From contig PLNO01000037.1 of NCBI GenBank assembly GCA_003141795.1, positions 1,117-20,306 of the forward strand: a DNA stretch of 19,190 bases, written 5' to 3'. The notes beneath the pieces were generated by a model, which was not told where the DNA came from, searched no databases, and worked only from the letters and a program-made list of their open reading frames with translations. This document shows positions 5,824 to 15,381 of the stretch, piece by piece; position 1 is the stretch's first letter, and every line of letters begins with the position of its first letter. The position numbers were made by a program, and so were the translations under genes. The stretch comes from Spirochaetaceae bacterium (lineage in GTDB: Bacteria; Spirochaetota; Spirochaetia; SZUA-6; Fen-1364).

Positions 5824-8562
5824 ATGGAGAAGCGGGAGAAACTAGGAGCCGAGATCCACTTCCTCGGCAGGGTTCTGGGAGAGATCATCAGGGAGCAGGC
5901 AGGGCCCGCTCTCTATGACCTGGAGGAGGAGGTCCGCCTGGGCGCCCGGGCGCGGCGCGAGGGCAGGGACGGTGCCGAACGTGCACTGCGCGCGCGGATC
6001 CGCTCCATGAGCGACACCGAGGCGCGGACCGTCGTTCGCGCCTTCACGATGTTCTTCGACCTTCAGAACCTCGCCGAAGACAGGGAGCGGGTGAGCGTCC
6101 TGCGCGAACGCGAACGCAGCCGCTATCCCGAGCCGCGCTCGGAGTCCATGGAGGACGCGGCGCTGCTCATGCGCACGGCGGGGCTCGATCCCGAGCGCAC
6201 GCAGGCGCTTCTGGACATCCTGTCCATCGGGCTCGTCTTTACCGCCCACCCCACGGAGGCGAAAAGAAGGTCCGTGCGAACGAAGGTCCGCCTCCTGCGC
6301 CAGACCCTCGTGCAAATGGACGACGCGGAGCTCCTCCCCCGAGAGAGGGAGCGGCTGGTGGCGCGCCTTCGCTCGCTCCTCACGGGGCTCTGGCAGACCG
6401 ACCTCGTGAGGCCGCGGCGCCCGAGCGTGCTGGAGGAGGTCGAGGTGGGCCTGTACTTCGCCGCCACGCTCTGGGAGGTCGCCCCGGTCATCCAGTCGGA
6501 GCTCAGATGGGCGCTGGAGAAGGTGTATCCCGGCGCCACGTTTCGGCTTCCCCCGTTTCTCGGTTTCGGCTCGTGGATCGGCGGCGACAGGGACGGCAAC
6601 CCGCACGTGAGCGCAAAAGTCACCGAAGCGACGCTCCTCCGCATGCGCGCGGCCGCCGTCGAGGCGCACCTGGGCCAATGCCGCTTCCTCCTGGAGGAGC
6701 TCACCAGCTCGGAGAAGCAGGTCGCCGTCTCCTGGGAGCTGCGCCAGGCGGTCGAACGGCGCATGCGCGATCTCCCCGAGATTGCGGGCCTCCTCGATCC
6801 CTTCTCTCCCTACGAGATCTATCGAAGGTTCCTGAAGACGATCGAGTGGAGGCTCCTGCAGACTCACGCGATGACGAGCATCGACCAGCCTCCCGTCGGA
6901 GCCTATCGTGCGGGCTCGGAGCTCGCCGCGGACCTCATCCTGATCCGGGACAGCCTGCGGATGAACAAGGGCGGGCACATCGCTGAAGGCGCGCTACAGA
7001 GCTGGATCGGGCAGACGGAGATCTTCGGTCTTCACTTCGCGCGGCTGGATATCCGCCAGGAATCGGGACGAAACACCCGCGTCGTCGCCGAAGTCCTTCG
7101 GAGCCTGGGGCTCGCCGATGATTACGCGGCGCTTCCCGAAGGTGAAAAACGGGCGCTGCTCGACCGCACGATGGGCGCGGCCGGCGGCGTGCCGCGCGAA
7201 GGCTTGAGCGCGGACGCGCAGGAAACACTCGCCGTTTTCGAGCTCCTGCGGGCCGCGGCGCGCAGCCTCGGTGAGGAGGCGCTGGGCGGACACGTCATCA
7301 GCATGACCCACAGCCTCAGCGACATCCTCGCTGCGCTGTGGCTGATGGAGATGCGCGATAAAGCCGGGCTCGAAACTTTCGCATCCATGGACATCGTTCC
7401 CCTCTTCGAGACCATCCAGGACCTCGCCCATGCGGCGCAGATCGTGCGCGACATGCTTGACGATCCCACCTATCGACGCCATCTCCAGCGCAGGAACAAC
7501 GTGCAGACCATCATGATCGGGTATTCCGACAGCACGAAGGACGGCGGGTATCTGGCCGCATGCTGGGCGTTGTACGATGCGCAGAGCGTTCTCTCCCGTG
7601 TGGCGCAGGAGCGCGGGGTGCGCGTCATCTTCTTCCACGGACGGGGAGGGTCGCTCGGCAGGGGCGGCGGGCCCGCCGCGCGGAGCATCCTCGCCCTGCC
7701 GCCCGAATCCCTCGGTGCGGGCCTGCGCATGACGGAGCAGGGGGAGGTACTTGCCGACCGCTACGACGACCCGCGGGTCGCCAGCCGCCACCTGGAGCAG
7801 GTGATCTGGGCAACGGTGGCAGCCTCCGTGCAGCCGCTGTCCCCGCCCCGGGCGCAGTGGATGCAGGCGATGGAGGAGCTGGCCGCGTCGGCGTTTGCAG
7901 CATATCGGGCCCTCATCGAAGAGCCCTGCTTCCTCTCCTTCTTCGAGCAGGCAACGCCCATCCTCGAGATCGAATCCCTCCCGATCGCATCGAGGCCCGC
8001 GCACCGTCACGGCGCCCGGGGGATCGGGGACCTGCGTGCAATCCCCTGGGTCTTCGCGTGGACGCAGAATCGCTGCATGATCCCCGCGTGGTACGGCATT
8101 GGAAGCGCTTTCCAGGAGTTCACCCGCACCCACCCCGACGGCGGAAAGATCCTCCGCGACATGTACGAGGGATGGTCGTTTTTCCGCGCCACGATCGACA
8201 ATGCGGTGCTCGCCCTGGCGAAGTCGGACCTGGCCATCGGGAGGATGTACGCCGAGCTCGTGCAGGACCCTCAGACAAGAGAGAGGATCTGGGGGATGAT
8301 TGCCGCCGAGTACGGCAGGAGCAGGAACGCCGTCCTGCAGGCCAACGGGCAGTCGGAGCTTCTCGCGGAGGTCCCGTGGCTCCAGCAGTCCATCCGCGTG
8401 CGCAATCCCAACACGGACCCCCTGAACCTCGTGCAGGTGGAGTGGCTGCGGAGGCTCAACGAGGCGACGCTTCGCGGGGACGAGGACCGTCAGGCGGAAT
8501 GCCACGAGCTTCTCCGTCTGACGATCGAAGGGGTGGCCGCGGGAATGCGGACGACCGGCTGA
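5824..8562 (+). CDS. ppc: Phosphoenolpyruvate carboxylase
   Basis: 912 residues, the usual bacterial length. Carboxylates PEP with bicarbonate to oxaloacetate, replenishing the C4 pool; cytoplasmic, normally a homotetramer. Signature regions are in order: VFTAHPTEAKRRS with the catalytic His142, FGSWIGGDRDGNPHV near 247-261, GYSDSTKDGGYLAACW near 562-577, FFHGRGGSLGRGGGP near 603-617 (the Gly-rich PEP/bicarbonate loop), and RAIPWVFAWTQNR near 738-750. The C-terminus ends MRTTG, a variant of the usual RNTG end. The open frame extends upstream to 5566 through a terminator, so the ATG at 5824 is chosen; an in-frame TTG at 5785 is the only alternative after the terminator. No Shine-Dalgarno is visible before 5824. 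No sign of truncation or frameshift. Confidence 0.96.
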   Translation: MEKREKLGAEIHFLGRVLGEIIREQAGPALYDLEEEVRLGARARREGRDGAERALRARIRSMSDTEARTVVRAFTMFFDLQNLAEDRERVSVLRERERSRYPEPRSESMEDAALLMRTAGLDPERTQALLDILSIGLVFTAHPTEAKRRSVRTKVRLLRQTLVQMDDAELLPRERERLVARLRSLLTGLWQTDLVRPRRPSVLEEVEVGLYFAATLWEVAPVIQSELRWALEKVYPGATFRLPPFLGFGSWIGGDRDGNPHVSAKVTEATLLRMRAAAVEAHLGQCRFLLEELTSSEKQVAVSWELRQAVERRMRDLPEIAGLLDPFSPYEIYRRFLKTIEWRLLQTHAMTSIDQPPVGAYRAGSELAADLILIRDSLRMNKGGHIAEGALQSWIGQTEIFGLHFARLDIRQESGRNTRVVAEVLRSLGLADDYAALPEGEKRALLDRTMGAAGGVPREGLSADAQETLAVFELLRAAARSLGEEALGGHVISMTHSLSDILAALWLMEMRDKAGLETFASMDIVPLFETIQDLAHAAQIVRDMLDDPTYRRHLQRRNNVQTIMIGYSDSTKDGGYLAACWALYDAQSVLSRVAQERGVRVIFFHGRGGSLGRGGGPAARSILALPPESLGAGLRMTEQGEVLADRYDDPRVASRHLEQVIWATVAASVQPLSPPRAQWMQAMEELAASAFAAYRALIEEPCFLSFFEQATPILEIESLPIASRPAHRHGARGIGDLRAIPWVFAWTQNRCMIPAWYGIGSAFQEFTRTHPDGGKILRDMYEGWSFFRATIDNAVLALAKSDLAIGRMYAELVQDPQTRERIWGMIAAEYGRSRNAVLQANGQSELLAEVPWLQQSIRVRNPNTDPLNLVQVEWLRRLNEATLRGDEDRQAECHELLRLTIEGVAAGMRTTG

Positions 8563-8619
8563 GGCTGTTATTCGGGGCGGTTTTGGTAGTACATTGAGTG
8601 CGAGAGTGAGAGAAACGCC

Positions 8620-9028
8620 ATGGCGATAGATTCGATATCAGCGGTGTCCCCGATCATGTCCTCCCCGATGGTCCCGTACAGCCGGCCGCCGGAAACGACC
8701 CCGCGCGCCCAGGAAGCCGCCTCCCAGGAGAATGACGCACGCAGGGTCGCCTCCGCACAGAGCGGGGCATCCCCGGCCTACCAGGCCGGGCCCAATGAAA
8801 CGAGCTCACCGTCGACCGTGGGCACACGGGTGGACGTGCAGGCCGCGGCCCCCGACGCCGAGAGCGCGCTGCGCGCCTCGACGGCGGAGATCGCCCGCGC
8901 GTATTCGAGCGGAGAGACGACCCCTTCGGACATGCGCGCCGCCTCTGACGCGTATCGCGCCGAGAGCGGCGCGCGCAGCGACATCGCAATGCAGCAGCAG
9001 GACAACGGCGCGCGAAGCGTGGACGTTC

Positions 9029-9036
<8 letters not shown>
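8620..9036 (+). CDS. Small disordered Ala/Ser-rich protein of unknown function
   Basis: 138 residues, not recognised. The sequence is low-complexity and hydrophilic, rich in Ala, Ser, Pro and Asp, with no cysteine, signal peptide or membrane segment. Two stretches could be helical: AESALRASTAEIARAYSSG (about 87-105) and TPSDMRAASDAYRAESGARSDIAMQQQ (about 107-133). The beginning MAIDSISAVSP and overall composition recall small flagellar or secretion-associated proteins, but that is only an impression. The ATG has only a weak purine-rich stretch upstream (GTGAGAG, 8606-8612). It starts 57 bp after the carboxylase stop, and its end overlaps the next gene's likely TTG start by 8 bp, which supports it being translated. 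The frame-2 reading overlapping it (from 8732) is an upstream extension of the dus frame, not a rival gene. Confidence 0.6.
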
Positions 9037-10039
<1,003 letters not shown>

Positions 10040-10061
10040 CCAGGCGCGCCGAGCCCAACGC

Positions 10062-11351
10062 CTAGACGAGCCCGAACTTTTCCGTGAGCGCCTCCAGGGC
10101 GGGTTCGTCGATCCTCGCGATCGTTCCGATCTTCATCGCTGAAAGGATCGCCCGGGCGCTGAACTCCGTCACCTCCAGCCTGTCGAAGGCCTGCGTGAGG
10201 CTTTCCCCCGTGGTGAGCACGGCGTCGTTCGCCAGGAGGGCGACGGGGGCGCGCTGCGTGATCTCCCGCGCGAGTGACTTCTCGTCCGTGTACTGTCTGC
10301 CGAAAGCGTGGAGCGGAATGGTGCGCAGCGTGACGAAGCTCTCCGGAATGATGGCGCTGTCCAGGCGCGTGGAGGTGACGGAGAACGCGGTGGAAGCCGG
10401 AGCCTGTGCGCTCACCACCGCGTTGACGCCGGGGGTGGCCGCATAGATTTCGTTGTGCAGGACGACAGCCCTGCTGGGCAGGGAGCCTCGCTCCCGTTTT
10501 CCGCCGCGGATGAGGACGAAATCCGACGAGTCGATGTCCATGCGATCCACGCCGAAGGGGCTGATGAGGAACGAGTCGGCGTCCACCCGTGCGGACACGG
10601 TGCCTTCCGTGCTCGTCATGAGGCGCTGGCGGTAGGCGCGGTGCACGAGGTCACGCAGCTCCCGGCGGAGGCTGAGCTCCTGCGACGAGCGTGACGCCGG
10701 CTCGATTTCCGGGAGGCGCTGGTTCTTCCCCTGTTCGGCGAGTGCGATCTGCTCGGGGCTGAGCCCGCGGGCAGGTCCGAGCACGCTCGCGTTGATGAGG
10801 GTCCGTGCGCAGAAATCGAGCGTTTCGAAGCGCTGGAACGCTTCCAGCAGATCCCGCCCGCCGGTTGCCACGCCGTGATTCTCCAGAAGGACCGTGTCGA
10901 AGCCCTGCGCAAAGGCGCCGGCGAGGTTGCGCCCGAGCTCTTCGGATCCCGGGATCGCATAGGGCGCCCAGCCCACGGTACCGCATACGGCCCGCGCCTG
11001 CGGGATGATGCTCGTATCAGGGATCCTCCGCACGAGGCTGAACGCGACAAGCGCCGCCGGGTGCGCGTGGAGAACCGCCCGGATGTCCCTGCGCGCGGCG
11101 TAGATTGCGCGGTGGAAGGGGTATTCTGAGGAGGGTTTGTGGATGCCCTCCACGACGGTGTCCCCCCGCATGCGTATGATGTCGGATTCGACGAGCCCGC
11201 CCTTGTCGATGCCACCCGGCGTGATCCAGATGTCCCCCGAGTCGTCGAGGATCGAGAGGTTGCCTCCCGAGGTCGTGGTCATGCCGTATCCGTACACACG
11301 ACGCATGATGGTGACGATCTGCTCCCGAGGATGCATGTAGTTGTATTTCAC
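10062..11351 (-). CDS. Tandem class II aldolase/adducin-family protein with a degenerate second domain
   Basis: 429 residues, about twice one aldolase domain. Domain 1 (about 6-190) looks intact: SGGNLS (28-33), ITPGG, Glu76 in SSEYPFH, the zinc pair His95 and His97 in HAHP, and His159 in LLENHG. These are the metal and catalytic positions of fuculose/rhamnulose 1-phosphate aldolases and relatives. Domain 2 (about 227-405) aligns with the first, but those positions read Ala295, Ser314, Gln316 and Asp376, so it cannot bind zinc in the usual way. The start is GTG, overlapping the phosphorylase-fusion stop by 4 bp (GTGA), so it is last in the sugar operon. It may cleave or decarboxylate a product of the non-glucose half of the transported sugar; the substrate is unknown. 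An ATG five codons in (11336) is an alternative start. Confidence 0.88.
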   Translation of the reverse strand: MKYNYMHPREQIVTIMRRVYGYGMTTTSGGNLSILDDSGDIWITPGGIDKGGLVESDIIRMRGDTVVEGIHKPSSEYPFHRAIYAARRDIRAVLHAHPAALVAFSLVRRIPDTSIIPQARAVCGTVGWAPYAIPGSEELGRNLAGAFAQGFDTVLLENHGVATGGRDLLEAFQRFETLDFCARTLINASVLGPARGLSPEQIALAEQGKNQRLPEIEPASRSSQELSLRRELRDLVHRAYRQRLMTSTEGTVSARVDADSFLISPFGVDRMDIDSSDFVLIRGGKRERGSLPSRAVVLHNEIYAATPGVNAVVSAQAPASTAFSVTSTRLDSAIIPESFVTLRTIPLHAFGRQYTDEKSLAREITQRAPVALLANDAVLTTGESLTQAFDRLEVTEFSARAILSAMKIGTIARIDEPALEALTEKFGLV

Positions 11352-14350
11352 GTCTGACGCCCCTTCCGAAAACGTTTCAGGAGCTCATCGTACGTCAATG
11401 CGCGCGTATCGGGAAGACACCAGTCTGCCTCCTCCGAAAGCCGGTTGCCGATGCCGACGCTGAACATGCCCGCGGACCTGATGGCCCGGATGCCGGCACG
11501 CGCATCCTCCACCCCCACGCAATTGGCGAACGGCACGCCGAGCTGCTCGGCGACGCGAAAGAAGATTTCCGGGTCGGGCTTGCCCTTTACGACGCTCTCA
11601 GGAGCAGCCGACGCGTCGATCAAGGGGCCGACTTCGAGGCGTCGGACGATTTCAGGGGCATTGCGGCTTGCGGAGGCGAGCCCGATCCTGATCCCCGCGG
11701 AACGGAGCTCCCGCAGCAGGTCGGCGACGCCGGGGAGGATATCCCGAGGGGTGACGGATGCAATGAGCCGCACGTATAGCCGGTTTTTGCGTTCGGCCAG
11801 GCTGTCCCGCTCGGCCTCCGTCATGTCGAGGCCTGCATGGCCCAGGATGATGTCGAGACTTTCCCTGCGGCCGACGCCACGAAGCTCGTCATTCACGCTG
11901 CGGCTGAAGGGGATACCCCTCTCGTCGGTGAGCGCTTTCCATGCCTGGAAGTGGAGCTCAGCGGTGTCGGTGAGCACGCCGTCGAGGTCGAAGATCACGC
12001 ACTGTAGCGTCCGTGCCAGATCGAGTGCCACCTCGGCGTCGACGGAGAGCGTGACAGTGCTTCCCCGGTGGGTGATCGAAAGCGGCGGACCCGACAGAAG
12101 CCGATAGCCGGCCGAGCCGTGCGTGAGGCTGACCTCAAGGAGCCTGCCCTGGAGGAGGAGGCGGAAGCGAAGACCGGTCCAGCGCTCGGGGAGGCGCGGG
12201 TCGAAGGAGAGCCGTCCCTGGTGCAGGCGCATGCCGGCAAAACCCTGCACGAGGGATATCCATGTGCCGGCCATGGCGGCCGTGTGAACGCCGTCCCCGA
12301 CGTTCCCGTTGACATCGTCCAGGTCCATCCTCGCCGTGCGGGAGAAATATCCGTAGGCGAGATCCGTCGCGCCGATCTCCGCGGCGGCGACACTCTGGAT
12401 GCACGGCGAGAGGGAGGAATCCCCCGTCGTCAGCGGGTCGTAGTAATCGAAGTTCCGCTTTTTCTCCGCCATGGAAAACCGGTGCCCCAGAAGCACCTGT
12501 GCCAGTACGACATCGGGCTGCTTCAGCACCTGATGGCGGTAGATGACGAGGGGATGGTAGTGCAGGAGAAGCGGCGATGCGCCGGCAGGGGTGCCGGCAA
12601 AATCCCAGCGGGCCTTGTCCAGGAACGAATCGTCCTGCGCATGGATTCCCAGGCTGCGGTCGAAGGGGATGTACATCGCTGCGGCCGCCGCGCTCCATTC
12701 CGCGATCTCTTCCGCCGAGAGGGAGATCTTGTGCGCGATGCGCCCGTACTCCTGCGGTTGGATCCGCTCGAGCTCAGCGGCGACCTCAGCCGCGTAGCGG
12801 AGGTTCTCCTGCGCCATCAGGTTCGTGTAGAGGTTGTTGTTGACGAGCGTCGTGTATTCGTTGGGACCCGTGACCTCGTTGAGGCAGAACGCCCCTCCCT
12901 TGCGCGGATTGTAGAAGCCGAGGCCCGCCCAGAGCCGCGCGGTCTCGAAGACCATCTCCGCGCCGCCGTCGGCGAGGATTGTCTGGTCCCCCGTGGCTTC
13001 GCAGTACAGACGCAACGCGTGCACGATGTCGGCGTTGATATGATATTGCGCCGTGCCGGCCGGAAAATAGGCCGAAGTCTCTTCGCCCCCGATCGTCCGC
13101 CAGGGGAAAAGCGCACCGCGCTCGTTCATCTCCGCGGCCCGGGCACGCGCGGCGTCCAGTATTCCGCACCGGTAGCGGATGAGCGCCCGCGCGATGTCCG
13201 GCTGCGTGTAGGCGAAGAAGGGCAGGACGTAGATCTCCGTGTCCCAGAAATAGTGGCCCTCGTAGCCCTGCCCGGTGAGCCCCTTCGCCGCGATGCTCGT
13301 ACGCCCGTCCCGTCCCGCGGACTGGAAGAGGCTGAAGAGGTTGTAGCGCAGGCCCTGCTGAAGGCCGGCGTCGCCGTCGATCTGGACGTCCGACGTGTGC
13401 CAGAATCGCCCGAGTGTCTCCTGCTGCTCGGATGCCAGTACCGCGAAGCCCGCGACGCGCGCAGCATCGAGCTCCGCCTCCGCCTGGCGGGCAATCCCGT
13501 CCTCGTCGTGCGACGCCTCACCGGCGTACCCCGCACGGTAGGCGAGAAACTTCGTCAGGCGGACCGTCGTGTTCCTTTCGGCAGCGACGCCGATCCGCAT
13601 GACGGCCCGATCAGGACCGCACGCCGTGTCGACGGACACCGCTCCCGCTCCCTCGGCGGTGAGGAGATGGTCCACCGCGCATGCCAGCACGCGTGCCGTG
13701 GATCGGGTCTTCTGCACGAGGAGCGCGCGGGCACCTTCCGCGTTGCACCGCACGGTGGACAGCGGGGGGTGGGGAAAATGCGCGCCGATGCGCGGGTCCT
13801 CCGAGGAGGACTGGTTGCTCACCGCGCCTTCCACGGAGGACTCGATAAGGAGGGACACGTCGGGGCTCGCCACGCTGAGCGACCATTCGATGGCAGCGAT
13901 GGACGGCCGCCTGAAGGACACGAGACGCCGCGTGGCAAGTGAGATTTCCTTGCCCTCCGGCGATCTCCACCTGAGCGTTCGCGACAGGACGCCCTGAGCG
14001 AGGTCGAGGCTGCGCTCGTAGGCCATGACCGTGCCGGTCGACAGGTCAAGCGGCTCGCCGTTCAGCGACAGGCTGATGCGCGTGCCGTCAGCGACGTTGA
14101 GCATCACCTGCCTGTTCTTCGCGTACCCGTGGGCTATTTCGCCGTAGATGATCGGCGTTTCGTCGTAGAAACCGTTGATATAGGTCCCCGGCACGCCGGC
14201 GGGAACTCCTTCCTCGAAGCCCCCCCTGATGCCGAGACGACCGTTTGCCAGCGCGAAGATCGTCTCATTGCGGACCACTGACGCGGGCACGAAAGCGGTC
14301 TCCCGTATCCTCCAGGGCTCGGCGGGATACGCGGAAACTTTCCTCTCCAT
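11348..14350 (-). CDS. Glycoside hydrolase family 65 phosphorylase fused to beta-phosphoglucomutase
   Basis: 1000 residues, two enzymes in one chain. Residues 1 to about 770 are a GH65 phosphorylase with GLTGQGYEGHYFWDTEIYVLPFF, and GPNEYTTLVNNNLYTN with probable general acid Glu498. Around 608-650 are KQPDVVL and TTGDSSLSPCIQS, the phosphate-binding region. GH65 members act on maltose, trehalose, kojibiose, nigerose or glucosyl-polyols; which is not decided here. Residues about 782-1000 are an HAD-family beta-phosphoglucomutase: DLDGVLTDT with both Asp residues, LASASRNAP, KGKPDPEIF, VGVEDARAGI. Together they turn a glucoside plus phosphate into glucose 6-phosphate via beta-glucose 1-phosphate. 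The open frame extends to 14422, but the ATG at 14350 follows a G-rich ribosome binding site and lies 8 bp after the LacI stop. No signal peptide. Confidence 0.95.
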   Translation of the reverse strand: MERKVSAYPAEPWRIRETAFVPASVVRNETIFALANGRLGIRGGFEEGVPAGVPGTYINGFYDETPIIYGEIAHGYAKNRQVMLNVADGTRISLSLNGEPLDLSTGTVMAYERSLDLAQGVLSRTLRWRSPEGKEISLATRRLVSFRRPSIAAIEWSLSVASPDVSLLIESSVEGAVSNQSSSEDPRIGAHFPHPPLSTVRCNAEGARALLVQKTRSTARVLACAVDHLLTAEGAGAVSVDTACGPDRAVMRIGVAAERNTTVRLTKFLAYRAGYAGEASHDEDGIARQAEAELDAARVAGFAVLASEQQETLGRFWHTSDVQIDGDAGLQQGLRYNLFSLFQSAGRDGRTSIAAKGLTGQGYEGHYFWDTEIYVLPFFAYTQPDIARALIRYRCGILDAARARAAEMNERGALFPWRTIGGEETSAYFPAGTAQYHINADIVHALRLYCEATGDQTILADGGAEMVFETARLWAGLGFYNPRKGGAFCLNEVTGPNEYTTLVNNNLYTNLMAQENLRYAAEVAAELERIQPQEYGRIAHKISLSAEEIAEWSAAAAAMYIPFDRSLGIHAQDDSFLDKARWDFAGTPAGASPLLLHYHPLVIYRHQVLKQPDVVLAQVLLGHRFSMAEKKRNFDYYDPLTTGDSSLSPCIQSVAAAEIGATDLAYGYFSRTARMDLDDVNGNVGDGVHTAAMAGTWISLVQGFAGMRLHQGRLSFDPRLPERWTGLRFRLLLQGRLLEVSLTHGSAGYRLLSGPPLSITHRGSTVTLSVDAEVALDLARTLQCVIFDLDGVLTDTAELHFQAWKALTDERGIPFSRSVNDELRGVGRRESLDIILGHAGLDMTEAERDSLAERKNRLYVRLIASVTPRDILPGVADLLRELRSAGIRIGLASASRNAPEIVRRLEVGPLIDASAAPESVVKGKPDPEIFFRVAEQLGVPFANCVGVEDARAGIRAIRSAGMFSVGIGNRLSEEADWCLPDTRALTYDELLKRFRKGRQT

Positions 14351-14358
14351 GTCCCCCC

Positions 14359-15381
14359 CTAGAGTGCCCGGCAGCTGTCCCGCTGCGCCAGGGTGACGGC
14401 GAGCGTCGTCATCTGCGGGCACACGGTCGGGCGGCCCCGCAAAGTGGCGATGAGGAGACGCGCGGCCTCCGCGCCGAGGCCCGGAGCAGGGTTGGTGATC
14501 GTGGTGAGCGGCGGGTTCATGTACCGGGAGAGCAGGTCGTCGTCGAAGCCGATCAGGGAGATGTCGTCAGGCACTTTGAGCCCCGCGTCCTTGATTGCCT
14601 GGAGCGCGCCATAGGCGACGACGTCATTGCCGGCGAAAACTGCCGTGGGTCGGCTGCCCTGCCCGAGGATCTGCTGCATCGCCGCGTAGCCGCTCTGCTC
14701 GGTGAGGTCGGCGACGCGCACGCGCTCAGGCCGGACCGGCAGCCCCGCCTCCCGCATGGCCGCTTCGAAGCCCTCCCGGCGGCCACGTGCCGCGTAGTAG
14801 GTGAGGGGGGCGTGCACGATCATGCCGATGTCCCTGTGCCCCAGCGCTATCAGGTGCCGCACTGCGGCGGCCGCGGCAGCCGAGTTGTCGATGTCGATCT
14901 GGCAGACGTCGGTGCGATTGATGCTGCCTATGACGACCGTGGGAAGCCCGGCCTCGATGACCTCCGAGAGGCCGGTGTCGTCGTCATGCGTGTTCATGAG
15001 GATGATGCCGTCGACATTGTCCTGCCGGGCGAGCTGGAGGTAGTTCATCTCCGTGTACTTCAGCGGCTGGAGCACGAGCTGGAAGCGCGCCTTGTTGAGG
15101 ACGGGTGTCATGCCCTCGATGACGCGCAGGATGTAGGAGTCCGAGGAGATGTAGCCGGCGTGGGGGATGAAGAACCCGATGGAGTGGTGCTTGATCATGG
15201 CGACGCTGCGCGCACGCGCGTTCGGGGTATAGGAGAGGGAGCGCGCAGCCTCCAGGACCCGTTGACGGGTCTCCTCCGGGATGGTCTTCCCCGGCGTGTT
15301 GTTCAGCACGAACGAGACCGTGGTCCGCGAGACCCCCGCGGCCCGGGCCACGTCGGAGGAGGATGCCCGTGTTTCCTTCAT
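14359..15381 (-). CDS. LacI-family transcriptional regulator of the sugar operon
   Basis: 340 residues. The N-terminal helix-turn-helix is SSDVARAAGVSRTTVSFVLNN (8-28), followed by the third helix and the hinge YTPNARARSV (51-60). At the position of the usual hinge Leu (ARSL) there is Val60. Residues from about 66 on form a periplasmic-binding-protein-like sugar-sensing domain (HSIGFFIP, DNVDGIIL, VFAGNDVVAYGALQAIKDAGLKVPDDISLIGFDD). The ATG shares four bases (ATGA) with the stop of the upstream permease gene, so the regulator is made from the operon it probably controls, giving autoregulation. The likely target is the repeat pair at 18647-18668 next to the operon promoter. The effector is probably the transported sugar or its phosphorolysis product; this is inference. 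Confidence 0.93.
   Translation of the reverse strand: MKETRASSSDVARAAGVSRTTVSFVLNNTPGKTIPEETRQRVLEAARSLSYTPNARARSVAMIKHHSIGFFIPHAGYISSDSYILRVIEGMTPVLNKARFQLVLQPLKYTEMNYLQLARQDNVDGIILMNTHDDDTGLSEVIEAGLPTVVIGSINRTDVCQIDIDNSAAAAAAVRHLIALGHRDIGMIVHAPLTYYAARGRREGFEAAMREAGLPVRPERVRVADLTEQSGYAAMQQILGQGSRPTAVFAGNDVVAYGALQAIKDAGLKVPDDISLIGFDDDLLSRYMNPPLTTITNPAPGLGAEAARLLIATLRGRPTVCPQMTTLAVTLAQRDSCRAL

Noticed and set aside
4521..5888. 455-codon minus-strand open frame across the exporter permease and the following gap
   Set aside because: It runs through the permease gene, the repeat element and the terminator; its His/Glu/Arg-rich translation has no family features.
6994..8505. Long minus-strand open frame (about 500 codons), and a similar one at 5842-6978
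   Set aside because: Both are antisense to PEP carboxylase, have no recognisable motif or ribosome binding site, and show typical shadow composition.
12068..13942. A 624-codon open frame on the plus strand
   Set aside because: It lies wholly antisense to the GH65/phosphoglucomutase gene, which has clear family motifs. Its Arg/Gly/Glu-rich translation is what GC-rich codon bias gives on the opposite strand.
14351..14422. 24-residue N-terminal extension of the GH65 fusion
   Set aside because: It overlaps the end of the LacI gene and lacks a ribosome binding site, whereas ATG 14350 has a G-rich site and starts at a family-typical place.
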